Of a stretch of DNA of 64,000 nt, positions 1 to 10,839 are shown piece after piece. Position 1 is the stretch's first letter. The number at the start of each line of letters is the position of its first letter. Where the stretch lies: NCBI RefSeq assembly GCF_002575655.3, contig NC_053036.3:161734627-161798626 (forward strand), in the 5' to 3' direction. This DNA comes from Aegilops tauschii subsp. strangulata (lineage: Eukaryota > Streptophyta > Magnoliopsida > Poales > Poaceae). The notes under the pieces are model-generated. The model worked only from the letters and a program-made list of their open reading frames with translations. It did not search any database and was not told where the DNA came from. Position numbers and translations under genes: made by a program.

Positions 1-977
1 CACGCTTGCGGGCGCGCACAGGAGGCGGTTGGAGAAGAGGACAAGTGCACGCGCGCACTGTGCCGATTTGGACGCGGCGCGCCCATGCTTGCTGTGGCGG
101 CTCCGGCGTCGGCGAGCGCCAGGGAGTGGTCAAGCTTGATGTGTCGAGGGTTGTGGCGCGGTGCGGCAGTCGGAGGCGAGCGCTGGAACGGACGCGCGAA
201 ACAGAGGGCAAGGCGACAGCCAGAGCGCGTCGAGACGCTGCCAGGCGTCGTGTCCTCGCGCGGTCACCATGCTAGCATGGTCAAAACGAAGGCCAGGAGC
301 GGCCAAACCTTTTCCAAGCGCTCGACCGTGCAGTGTTACGTCAAGGAGGGGCGATGGATCATACCCAGGCCGACCAGACGCGACTCTACCAAGCTGGCAA
401 GTTTCTGGTCAGAAACTTGGTCGCCAAGTTTGGCCACCTTCTAGAAGACCATTAGGGCTAATCTCCTGGGGTTTAGGGTTTCTTAGGAAGGTGTTTAAGC
501 TCAAGAAAACTCAGGGCCAAAAGCTCAAGGAAAAATGCACTTGCTGTACAAAGTGCATTTCTGGTCCAGAAGTGAAAAGATTTTCTACAGCAAAAATATT
601 ACAAAAAGTGATGCAATATTTTTGCATGGGAAGGTGTGCCAGTTTTCTAAGAATATTTAGGAATTATCTCAAATTTTTCTGAGCAAGAAAAATTGAGGTT
701 GCTTCGGAGCACATGGTTCTGAAGTGAGTTTAAGAGAGCAAAATGAATATTTTTCTTTTAGGAAAAATATTCATTTGATTATTTTGGGAATTTGTGGGAG
801 GAATAAGATAGATGGGTCACTTGGGTGAAAGCCAAGGATATGCCCAAGTGACAAGTCCATTTGAATTGATCCAAAACCCAAATCAAATCAGGGCAAAAAC
901 CACGGTGAAAACCAAGTCCGAAAAAAGAGAGAAGGCAAGTCCGGCAAAAAAAAGAAGGCAAAATCCAGGCTGTCACA
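1..977 (-). repeat. 3' LTR (partial) of the Tekay-type element
   Basis: Bases 1-977 align with 9259-10236 almost base for base, with scattered substitutions and small indels. On the minus strand the LTR begins TGTGACAGCC at 977, preceded by a polypurine tract. The portion seen is the U3 side; the rest lies beyond the window. Confidence 0.92.
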
Positions 978-1931
978 AACCTCCCCCACTTGGGATGAAT
1001 CTCGTCCTCGAGATTCGGTTGCTTTGGAAAACCATTCTGGGTATGCAGTCCTTAAAAATTCCTCTCTTTCCCAGGTTGCTTCTTCTTCGGTGTGATGCTC
1101 CCACTGAACCTTGTAAAACCGTATCTCTTTGCTACGAGTGACCCTTTCTGTCTGATCCAATATTCTGGTTGGCTTTTCCTCATAAGTAAAATCCTTAGCC
1201 AATTCTATCTCTGACATATCAGTCCTTTTCTCCGGTGGCGAGATGCATCTTCTTAGCTGTGAGATGTGGAACACGTTGTGTACTTCTGACAATTCTGGTG
1301 GCAATTCCAATTGGTAGGCAACTGTTCCGACTCTGGCCATGACGGGGAATGGGACGATATATCTGGGTGCCAATTTTCCTCGGGTCTGAAATCTCTTGAC
1401 TCCTTTCATAGGGGTGACTCGGAGATATATGTGTTCTCCGGGTTCGAAGCTGATCTGACGATGTTTGGCATCATAGTAGCTCTTCTGTCGGGATTTGGCC
1501 AGTTGCAATCTGTCGCGGATTTCCTTGACTTGCTTCTCTGCTTCAAGCATTAAATCAGTCCCGAAAATGCGGCTGTCTCCGGTTTGAGACCAATTCAATG
1601 GGGTGCGGCATTTCCGGCCATACAGGGCTTCATAGGGTGACATCTTCAAGCTGGCCTGGAAACTGTTGTTGTAGGAAAATTCGGCGTAGGGCAGACAGTC
1701 TTCCCACCTGGTTCCTTTGGCCAATGTACATGATCGTAGCTTATCCTCGAGTATTTGATTTACTCGCTCAGTTTTTCCATCTGTCTGAGGATGATAAGTC
1801 GTGCTGTACTTCAGAGCGGTCCCCAAGGCTTGATGTAGTCGGGCCCAAAATGCGGAGGTGGAAAGGGATCCTCTATCGGAGGTGATAGTCTTAGGTACTC
1901 CATGTAGACTGACGATTCTTGATACATACAA
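888..1931 (-). pseudogene. Integrase C-terminal half plus chromodomain, Tekay-type element
   Basis: This frame continues pol after a frameshift near 1930. It starts inside the integrase core: the second catalytic aspartate is in TSDRGS, and the glutamate follows HPQTDGKTERVNQ. A GPF/Y-like region follows, then a chromodomain-like segment with KVQWEHHTEEEATWE and a YPEWF end. In Tekay elements the chromodomain is thought to steer integration to marked chromatin. The frame runs about 90 bases into the 3' LTR before its stop, so the true C-terminus is uncertain. Confidence 0.85.
979..990 (-). other. Polypurine tract of the Tekay-type element
   Basis: On the minus strand a purine run reading GTGGGGGAGGTT lies directly before the 3' LTR start at 977. 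This is the usual position for the plus-strand primer of an LTR retrotransposon. Confidence 0.8.
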
Positions 1932-3906
1932 CTGTGCGAGTTGATTTGCACGGTATGTAGTCCGGATTAGGCAGGAAGTGTGCCACCTTGGTTAAGGTGT
2001 CCACTATGACCCATATTGCGTCGTTGCCTCGATGAGACCTTGGCAATCCGGTGATGAAATCCATGCAAATATCATCCCATTTCCATTGGGATACCGGCAG
2101 AGGCTGAAGGAGTCCGGTGGGCTTTTGATGTTCCGCCTTTACTTTATTGCATGTGTCGCAACAGGCCACAAAATACGCGATGTCTTTATTCATACCATCC
2201 CACAAAAATATCTGACGAAGGTCCTCATACATTTTGGTACCACCGGGGTGAATTGAGTATGGTGCTTCATGCGCTTCTGCCAATATTTTCTTCTTCAGGC
2301 TGTTGTGATTGGGTACGCAAAGTCTTCTGTGGAATCCTAGCGAACCCTGCTGATCCATAGAGAAATCCGGTGCATGCCCTTGGTGCATCTTCTGAACATA
2401 TATTTGTAACACCTTGTCATCCGCCTGAGCACAGCGGATTTCCTCTTCGAGAGTGGGGGCAACTTCCAATATGCTGGTAATACGGGCGTCGGTGATCACC
2501 AAGTTTAGCTGCATGATTTCTTCATAAAGCTCCGGAGGTAAGGAATCCATTAGAGCATTAAGGTTGGCTGGTTTGCAACTGAGGGCGTCAGCCACCACAT
2601 TAGCTTTGCCCGGGTGATAATTTATTCCGAGGTCATAGTCCTTAACCAACTCGAGCCACCTTCGCCGTCGAAGGTTCAAGTCGAGCTGAGTGAATATATA
2701 CTTGAGACTCTTATGGTCGGTGAATATCTGGCACTTCTTTCCAATCAGAGAATGTCTCCAGATTTTCAAAGCGTGCACCACGGCGGCCAATTCCAAATCA
2801 TGTGTAGGATAGTTTCCTTCATGTTGTCGCAGTTGGCGAGATGCATAGGCTACCACTTTGCCATCCTGCATGAGTACACACCCCAGTCCTCTTCTGGAGG
2901 CGTCGCAGTAAACGTCGAAACTGCGGTAGATGTCTGGAAGAGTTAATACGGGTGCCGACGTCAGCCTGGTTTTTAACTCATTGAAGCTCCGTTTGCAGTC
3001 CTCAGTCCATATGAACTTCTTGTCCTTCTTGAGGAGCTCCGTCATTGGCTTGGCGATCTTGGAAAATCCTTCGATAAACCGACGATAATATCTGGCTAGT
3101 CCAAGGAAACTCCGGATTTCTGAGACGGTGGTGGGTGCGGACCAATCAAGTACGTCCTTTATCTTGCTTGGGTCCACCGAGATTCCTTCTGCTGAGAGGA
3201 TATGTCCAAGGAATCCCACTTGCTGGAGCCAAAACTCACATTTGCTAAATTTGGCATACAGTTGATGATCGCGAAGTCTTTGCAGAACTGCTCGAAGATG
3301 CTCCTTATGTTCGTCCTTACTATTGGAGTTTATGAGTATGTCGTCAATGAACACCACCACAAATTTGTCCAAGAAGTCCATAAACACCTTGTTCATCATA
3401 TGCATAAAGAATGCAGGAGCGTTGGTGAGGCCGAAGGACATAACAGTGTATTCATAAAGACCGTACTGAGTGGTGAATGCGGTCTTAGGAATATCTTCCT
3501 TCTTTATCTTGAGTTGATGATATCCCGTCCTCAAATCAATTTTGGAGAATACTTTGGCCCCACTGAGTTGATCAAACAGATCATCAATCCTCGGCAGCGG
3601 ATACTTGTTTTTGATGGTGACATCATTCAGCTGTCGGTAGTCTATGCACATTCGTAGACTGCCATCCTTTTTGTCCACGAAGATTGCGGGTGATCCCCAT
3701 GGTGAAAAGCTTGGACGAATGTATCCTTTCTGCAGCATCTCATCCAGTTGTTTCTTTAACTCCACCAATTCTGAGGAAGGCATCCGATAATATTTCTTAT
3801 GTATCGGAGTGGTTCCAGGCACCAGGTCAATAGCAAACTCCAATTCTCGGTCTGGTGGCATGCCGGGTAATTCTTCAGGAAATACATCTGGATACTCGCT
3901 GACCAC
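1891..3906 (-). pseudogene. Reverse transcriptase, RNase H and integrase N-terminal part, Tekay-type element
   Basis: A 671-residue open stretch begins at the conserved [14 protein letters not shown] motif that opens Ty3 reverse transcriptase. It keeps the catalytic VVFIDDI motif, an RNase H domain ([14 protein letters not shown]) and the integrase zinc finger (H..H..C..C, with [12 protein letters not shown]). The integrase core begins with CMDFITGLP. The frame is lost near 1930, where the frame of the 888-1931 ORF takes over. It is in the same frame as gag-protease upstream and is separated from it only by a stop at 3913-3915. The product would copy the RNA and integrate the cDNA. Confidence 0.9.
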
Positions 3907-3912
3907 TGGAAT

Positions 3913-5469
3913 TTATTCCACCTCTTCTGCCACGGCTGCGAAAACCATATCTTTCGTGGGAATGCGCTTGCGGGCATAAAAACTGGTAGTGCGACCTTCC
4001 ATATTTTTCAGGGTAACTTCTCGGGCCGCACAGCTGATGCAGACTTGGTATTGGGTCAACCAATTCATGCCCAAAATGACATCCAATTTGTTGGAATCGA
4101 TGATTATCAATTATGTTGGAAACTTGACGCCCTTGATGTCGATCTCCAAATTTCGGCAGACGAGATTGCTTCTAAGCAAGGATCCCGGTGATTGTACCAG
4201 CATGTGTTTTCCCAAAATCGAGCAAGGAAAATTGTTTTGGGAAGAAAAACTCTGCGAAATAAAAGAGTGGGAAGCCCTAGAGTCAAATAAAATTACGGCT
4301 GGTATGTCGTTAACGAGAAACATACCAATGACAACTTTCGGGTCCTCTTGGGCTTCGTCTGTGGAGATGTGATGAACTTGCCCTTGGATTATATCGGGGG
4401 CAGAATACGGCTCCATGTAGTTGACTTGCGGCTGAAATGGAGCGACGTGCTTGGTGTTCTTGGGACACTGTCGGGCGTAGTGTCCGGTTTGACCACAGCT
4501 GAAGCACGAATTGTTGCGATGACAATCGTCACGCACCGGGCTGGTCACGACATTCTTGACTTGTGTAGTAGTCTTGTTGACATTCTGATGCCAATTAGGT
4601 TTGTACTCCACCTGAGTCTGTTGCCAAGTACGAGCCTTTTGCACTGGTTGCATATCCTTCTTTGGCTCGAATTTGCGCTTGTGGTCATTAACGGCTGGCT
4701 TGTTGTTGTGCATGAGCTTATGTTCCCTCTCGGCGATGAGGGCCTTGTTCAACAGAGTCAGAAAGTCTGGGAAATCAAACATACTGAGAGTGCACCTGAG
4801 ATGCCGATTCAGGCCTCCAAGAAACCGGTCGATCTCCCGCTCTTCTGTGGCCACATCGTGGAGAGAATAACGGGCCAAATGGTTGAATTTGTTTAGGTAC
4901 TCATTGACGGTCGCGCTGCCTTGAGTGAGAGCGAGAAATTCGCGTTGCTTGATCTTCATGATTCCGGTGGGAATATGGTACTTGCGGAAATGATCCTTGA
5001 ATTTTGTCCAAGTAATTTCCTCGTCCGTGGGCCATATTGCTTTGGAATTATCCCACCATATAGCGGCAGCTCCTTCGAGATAATGCGTTGTGAAAGGAAC
5101 CTTGTCTCCTTCTTCAGTGCGGGCAATCTCCAGTTTCTTCTCAATGGTCCTTAGCCAGTCGTCGGCGTCCAATGGATCAAGTACTTGGCTGAATCTGGGA
5201 GGATTGGTTCGCTGAAAATCTGATAGCTTGGAGTGATGGCCATTCTGGTTTCCATTCTGCCCAACCATAACTTGTACACTTTTCAGTACTTCCAGCAGAT
5301 CGTTACTCCTTCTTTCTTCAAACATTCGCAGGATTTGCTCAGTGGAAGGCGGTTGTGGCGGTGGAGGCGGGGGTGGCTGGTATGGCTCAGGGGAATGTAC
5401 TGCCTATCTTGCGGAGCGACGGACAGGGACATCCTCACCAGCTTGACTGCTGCTGCGTCCACGCGGCAT
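3913..5469 (-). pseudogene. Gag and protease, Tekay-type element
   Basis: The probable start is ATG at 5469-5467 (MPRGRSSSQ). A proline-rich stretch follows, then the retrotransposon gag domain (AAAIWWDNS, REFLALTQGSATVNEY) and a CCHC zinc knuckle (CFSCGQTGHYARQCP). The protease has LFDSRASHSFIS where the family has DSGAS or DTGAS, so the glycine beside the catalytic aspartate is arginine. In-frame stops lie at 5404-5406, 4111-4113 and 3913-3915. Otherwise the frame is continuous into the reverse transcriptase, as expected for a single gag-pol polyprotein. Confidence 0.88.
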
Positions 5470-5726
5470 CCTATTTTTCGTTTTCCCAATACATAGCAAC
5501 CAGGATGAGAAAATTCCAAAATGGGGGAAAAACCAACGACAAATCCCGGAAGAAAACAACGAATGAAAACCTAGTCGAATAAAAGAGTCCAACATAATTA
5601 TACATAGTCCCAACATGAAAATAAACATCACAATGGGTCTACTACCCTCGTACATGAAACTACGCGTCATGACAAGTGCGATTACAGCATACATCATGCT
5701 CATGACTACAATGATACTCTAACGGT

Positions 5727-6518
5727 CTACTGCTCGGGTGGTGCTGCTGCAGGCTCGTCTCCTGAGCCGGACCCAAATCCTGAACTGATAGTAGAGACCT
5801 CCGGGGGAAGAGAGGTGCGCTGGCGCTGCCTCGAGGGCTCTCCCTCAGGGGCAGGCGGTGGATGGGATCTAAGCATAGGAGCAGCAGGAGTAGCTACAAG
5901 AGAAGACCATGTAGCAGGAGCGCTGCGAGGGTTCACCATCAGAGGGTTAACGGTACCCTGCGAGGTCGTCGAAGGAACGGAGGTGGGAGGAGCAGAAGTG
6001 TAGATTACAGCTGGAAGAGGGGCCCTTATACGAGCAGCAGCGAGAGCGGTGCGAGCGCGTGAGAGCTCCCGAGCTAACTCATAGTTAAGGAGATAACTAG
6101 CGGTGATGTAGCATGCAAGGTGGCTAGTGGGACGATCGCACGCCGGGTTAATCAAAGGAAAGCGGATACGCCCATTCTCGTGCAGAGAAGGGTAGTAGAA
6201 AAGACTAGGGTGGGTGTGCATGCGAACCTCATTGTAGCGCAAGTCTATAAGAGCCTCGATAGCAGCAAACTGAACCGCCTGAGATGGCGTAGAAGCAAGA
6301 CCGCCCTTAGACGAACGAATGTAAGCACCGGATGGGGAACTGTGGTGTAGAGTGACCTCAGCATAATACTCATACAATGCACCGGCCAGATGCTCGCGAT
6401 ACACCTGATACTCTGGATCAGCACCCTCTGGATAGAGTCGTCGCCACACGTTCTGAAGCAGGTGCGGCGATGTGCACGGAGCTGGCTCAGGATGGTACAA
6501 GATCGGTACTGGTGCCAT
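5727..6518 (-). CDS. Extra ORF ahead of gag in the Tekay-type element, function unknown
   Basis: This intact 263-residue ORF lies between the primer site (6668-6679) and gag, on the same strand. It is not a gag, pol or env domain I recognise. Residues 28-120 look folded: a YYAEVTLHH segment is followed by an alanine-rich stretch that suggests a helix (SQAVQFAAIEALIDLRY) and then YYPSL. Residues 150-263 are rich in Pro, Ser, Thr and Ala and probably disordered. The second Tekay-type element here has an ORF at the same place (57324-58055). It is notable that this ORF is open while gag-pol beside it is broken. A leader or regulatory protein is possible, but nothing in the sequence proves it. Confidence 0.7.
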   Translation of the reverse strand: MAPVPILYHPEPAPCTSPHLLQNVWRRLYPEGADPEYQVYREHLAGALYEYYAEVTLHHSSPSGAYIRSSKGGLASTPSQAVQFAAIEALIDLRYNEVRMHTHPSLFYYPSLHENGRIRFPLINPACDRPTSHLACYITASYLLNYELARELSRARTALAAARIRAPLPAVIYTSAPPTSVPSTTSQGTVNPLMVNPRSAPATWSSLVATPAAPMLRSHPPPAPEGEPSRQRQRTSLPPEVSTISSGFGSGSGDEPAAAPPEQ

Positions 6519-6667
6519 CTACACTCACAAAACATACGGTTAGTAATAACAACAATTAAACATGCATGCAATGCAACAACCAATTCCTATGTCTACCGGC
6601 ACTCAAACGAAACTATCTACCGTTTTACTAACGCGCTACCGGTCTAGCGTGTCCTACAATCAGCGCG

Positions 6668-6679
6668 GCTCTGATACCA
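6668..6679 (-). other. Primer binding site (initiator Met tRNA type)
   Basis: On the minus strand TGGTATCAGAGC begins five bases after the 5' LTR end at 6685. It matches the common initiator methionine tRNA primer site of plant retrotransposons exactly. Confidence 0.92.
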
Positions 6680-6684
6680 AGCAT

Positions 6685-9600
6685 TGTGGCACCCCGGCTC
6701 AGAGCAACCGGTTTACCCTGCATTGCCGGCCCAGAGATTGAGTCTTCTGGCAACACACAACAACATGGTACAGAAATAACCGCTTTATTGATACTAGCGG
6801 GGTACATAGGTCTGATATTACATCGAGATTCGAGGCCAAGCGGCACACACGGTGCTGCTGGACAGTATGTACATTATTTAATGAACATGGTTGGGGCCTC
6901 GATCACACGAAACTAGACGGCAGCGGAACAACGTCGTAGCAGAACTCCATAGCATAGGGACACCGACGTGGACACGGCCTAGACACGAGATGCGCTCCGA
7001 TGTGAATCGACTTGCCTGAAAGCTGGCATAACACGCCAGGTCAGTACATTGAATGTACTTGCAAGCTCAAAACAAACATAAGCATGATCACAGACAATAT
7101 CATGATAATTAATCAGGTTAAACTAATGCAAGAAAATACTATAGATGCAAAGCAGCCAAACAACGCACCGAGTCACACGGACTTGCTTACCAGACGGCTA
7201 CCTCGTAACCAAACAATGACCACACCGGGGTCACACCTGAAACCAATCGCTCATGAACACCTCGAGTGTTCAAGGTTCACCATGAAACAGTGCATCACAA
7301 CAATTTCTAGTTTGCAAGATTAATTATAAAAGTTGATCCATGGTGTGACTTACTCCCGAGTTTTGCCCATAACCGAGGGCGCGGCTATCGATAGATTAAA
7401 TACACTCTGCAGAGGTAGCGCACTTTACCCACACTACGGAATACCTGGCCTCGCACTCCCATTCGGGTGGACCAAAGTATCCTGACGAAACCCTCCCTTT
7501 GTCATGCACTCTCCCCGGCCACTCCGACTATCTCCCTCCCAGGGCTAGGTCTTGGGTGGCCCCGTGTCTACCAAAGACACCAACGGCCACCGTCGTGGCA
7601 AAACGGTCCCAAACGGGGACAAGGTACCATAAAACATAAACGAGCACACAACGTTATGTCTGCCTACCAGGCCAGGGTCTGCACGCCCATAACCTTCCCT
7701 CGCGGGAGGCACCGGTGAGAGTCAAAACAAAGGACCGAATCAAGACCTTCCCATTAGGTAAATGTGGTCGCACTGAACTAAGAACCCGATTCAGTGGCAC
7801 CATGATGTGATCAACATCAGATTCAAGTTGAACTTACTCAAGTTTAACTCTTAAGAAAACTTTTTATTACTAATGATGGCATAATACCGGAAATCATGCA
7901 ACTACTCGCTATGCAAAGCAAACAACTCATGTTCATGGATCAAACTTAACCACATAATTATCTTGCAACACTAAGGATCAAACTTTCTGGTTATACCTCA
8001 TTTTTATCAACAAGCAATATTTTTATTGGTTCTTTATTTAAATGAAAATATCATTTAGTAAAATTAATACCACCAATTTCCATAGCAATATGCATAGTGT
8101 AAAAATCTTACCCTACTTAACCAAGCAAGGTCATGCATGCAACCAGTAACTAAAACAAGCATTTCTAACAGAATAAAGTGACTAGTAATTTACCAAAATT
8201 ATTTACCAAATTTTAATGCAAATAAGAACTCATATTCAAGTAGAAAATCATAGATATTGAAATAACACCATCCAAATGCTGGTGTGGCTTGCCTTAGTGT
8301 AGAGGAGGATCACACCCCTCTTGGTTTGCTTCAAGACAAGCTTCTCCTTTTGAAAAATAATTTAAAACCACAAAAATAAATGTCAACACACATTCTGAAA
8401 ATCACCAGAAATTCTAGACGGCAAGAAAAAATCCACCTTTTGGTGTGCTGCTAGAGCTTTCTGTAACAAAGACAATGCAAAAAGAATCAATTCATTTGGA
8501 CTTATGGTTTATAAATAATGGCTGGTCAAAGTTTAGTCAAATTTCTGAATTAAATTTGAATAAACAGAAAATCCTTGGGGGGGGGTGACGTCGAAGGCGT
8601 AAAACGAGAGTGCGCCTCCACTTGTACCGCTTCGGGCGCGAGTGGTGAGGCTGACACTGGGCCCCGCCCATCAGGAGAGAGAGAGGGGGATCGAGACTAG
8701 AGGGGGGGCGGCGTTTTGCCGGAGCTCACGCCGGCGACGAGGGGTTTAGGACTAAGCTATAGGGATAGATTGGAAGCGGGGCTCGCGGCGCACCTGCCCG
8801 TAACCGTGGCTTGGCGAGAGGTGGACGGAGCTGGCCGCAGTCGAGCTCGCAAGCTTCGGTGGCAGACGGGGTTCACCGGAGAGGTTGAAGACGGCGGCTA
8901 GAGGCAGCTTCGAGGGCTTGGCGGGGTCCAGGCAGCACCAGCAGACCCCCCAATGCCTCGCCCAAGCAGCTGCTTGAGCTCGAGAGGCACCGGAGCACGG
9001 TAGCTGGACTGCGGGGATCGCTGGAGTCCTCAGGTCGGGGCGACGGCCAGAGGCCTGCCCGACCGGGCTTCTGCTCGTCTACGTGTTCGTGGAGGTGGTG
9101 TGGAGTGGTGCGTGGCTTGCAAGGGAGGCGGGGGCGCTATATATAGCCGGAGCGGAGGGAGGAACGTGTCGCCGCCGGAGCGTTCTGGACACGCGGCGAA
9201 CGTCGACGAGAAGCTCCAATGCGAGGGGGCAAGATGCTGCGTCGACTCAGGGGCTTGCCCACGCTTGCGGACACGCACATGAGGCGGTTGGAGAGGAGGA
9301 CAAGTGCACGCGCGCACTGTGCCGATTTGGACGCAACGCGCCCGTGCTTGCTACGGCGGCTCCGGCGTCGGCGAGCGCCAGGGAGGGGTCAAGCTTGATG
9401 TGTCGAGGGTTGTGGCGTGGTTCGGCAGTCGGAGGCGAGCGCTGGAACGGGCACGCGCGAAACAGAGGGCAAGGCGACATCCAGAGCGCGTCGAGACGCT
9501 TCCCGGCGTCGTGTCCTCACACGGTCACCATGCTTGCATGGTCAAAACGACGGCCAGGAGCGGCCAAACCTTGTCCAAGCGCTCGACCGTGCAGTGTTAC

Positions 9601-10236
9601 GTCAAGGAGGGGTGATGGATCATACCCAGGCCGACCAGACGCGACTCTACCAAGCTGGCAAGTTTCTGGTCAGAAACTTGGTCGCCAAGTTTGGCCACCT
9701 TCTAGAAGGCCAATAGGGCTAATCTCCTGTGGTTTAGGGTTTCTTAGGAAGGTGTTTAAGCTCAAGAAAACTCAGGGCCAAAAGCTCAAGGAAAAATGCA
9801 CTTGCTGTACAAAGTGCATTTTTGGTCCAGAAGTGAAAAGATTTTCTACAGCAAAAATATTACAAAAAGTGATGCAATATTTTGCATGGGAAGGTGTGCT
9901 AGTGTTCTAAGAATATTTAGCAATTATCTCAGATTTTTCTGAGCAAGAAAAATTGAGGTTGCTTTGGAGCACATGGTTCTGAAGTGAGTTTAAGAGAGAA
10001 AAATGAATATTTTTCTTTTAGGAAAAATATTCATTTGATTATTTTGGGAATTGTGGGAGGAATAAGATAGATGGGTCACTTGGGTGAAAGCCAAGGATAT
10101 GCCCAAGTGACAAGTCCATTTGAATTGATCCAAAACCCAAATCAAATCAGGGCAAAAACCACGGTGAAAACCAAGTCCGAAAAAAGAGAGAAGGCAAGTC
10201 CGGCAAAAGAGAGAAGGCAAAATCCAGGCTGTCACA
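6685..10236 (-). repeat. 5' LTR of the Tekay-type element (3.55 kb)
   Basis: On the minus strand the LTR begins TGTGACAGCC at 10236 and ends in GGGTGCCACA at 6685, just before the primer site. Its first 978 bases match 1-977. The 3.55-kb length is large but within the range of Triticeae Ty3 elements. The 6685-9100 part has no credible gene; open frames such as 9083-9910 on the plus strand are antisense to the LTR and run through its GC-rich promoter region. Confidence 0.9.
9137..9146 (-). promoter_or_regulatory. Probable LTR TATA box
   Basis: CTATATATAG lies in GC-rich DNA about 1.1 kb inside the LTR. That would give U3 of about 1.1 kb and a start near 9105 on the minus strand. The motif is palindromic, so strand is inferred from the element. 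Confidence 0.6.
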
Positions 10237-10733
10237 ACCGATTGGATCCAAAAGTTTAATGATATGGTTAGAATTTATTCTTAATACTTTTCTCGTAGTT
10301 GCGGATGCTTGCGGGAGGGTTAATCATAAGTAGGAGGTTTGTTCAAGTAAGAACAACACCTAAGCACCTGTCCACCCACATATCAAATTATCAAAGTAGC
10401 GAACACAAATCGAACCAACATGATGAAAGTGACTAGATGAAATTCCCGTGTACCCTCAAGAACGCTTTGCTTATCATAAGAGACCGTTTTGGCCTGTCCT
10501 TTGCCTCAAAAGGATTGGACTACCTTGCTGCACTTTGGTTACTATTATCGTTACTTGCTCGTTACAAATTATCTTGCTATCAAACTACTCCGCTACTTAC
10601 AATTTCAGCACTTGCAGACATAGACATTACCTTACTGAAAACTACTTGTCATTTCCTTCTGCTCCTTGTTGGGTTCGACACTCTTACTTATCGAAAAGAG
10701 CTACAATTGATCCCCTATACTTGTGGGTCATCA
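10237..10733 (+). repeat. 5' LTR remnant of the Athila-type element
   Basis: This is the 3' part of the left LTR, ending GGGTCATCA just before the primer site. Its first ~130 bases match 17350-17481. The upstream part lies beyond the Tekay insertion, outside the window. Confidence 0.8.
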
Positions 10734-10745
10734 AGGCTATTTTCT

Positions 10746-10761
10746 TGCGCCGTTGCCAAGG
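10746..10761 (+). other. Degenerate primer binding site (Asp tRNA type)
   Basis: TGCGCCGTTGCCAAGG resembles TGGCGCCGTTGCCGGGG, the Athila primer site seen intact at 29340, with one G lost and two changes near the end. Confidence 0.75.
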
Positions 10762-10839
10762 AGTGAAGCACTTTTGGTAAGTGAAATTCGGTAAGGAAAC
10801 ATTTATATAGCGTGCTGAAATTTATTGTCACTTGTTACT

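Larger units (their letters stand above)
1..10236 (-). mobile_element. Tekay-type Ty3 LTR retrotransposon (chromovirus), 3' LTR cut by window edge
   Basis: This element reads on the minus strand. Its 5' LTR is 6685-10236 and its 3' LTR begins at 977 and leaves the window at 1. Between them, in transcription order, are a primer site, an extra ORF, gag, protease, reverse transcriptase, RNase H, integrase and a chromodomain. That order plus the chromodomain places it in the Tekay/Del branch of chromoviruses. The coding part has three in-frame stops and one frameshift, so it is inactive. It lies inside the left LTR of the neighbouring Athila-type element. A target duplication cannot be tested because the left end is missing. 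Confidence 0.9.

Noticed and set aside
9083..9910. 275-codon plus-strand ORF
   Set aside because: It lies antisense in the Tekay 5' LTR; part of it recurs as 161-682 in the other LTR with different stops. No similarity; open because of GC-rich LTR DNA.
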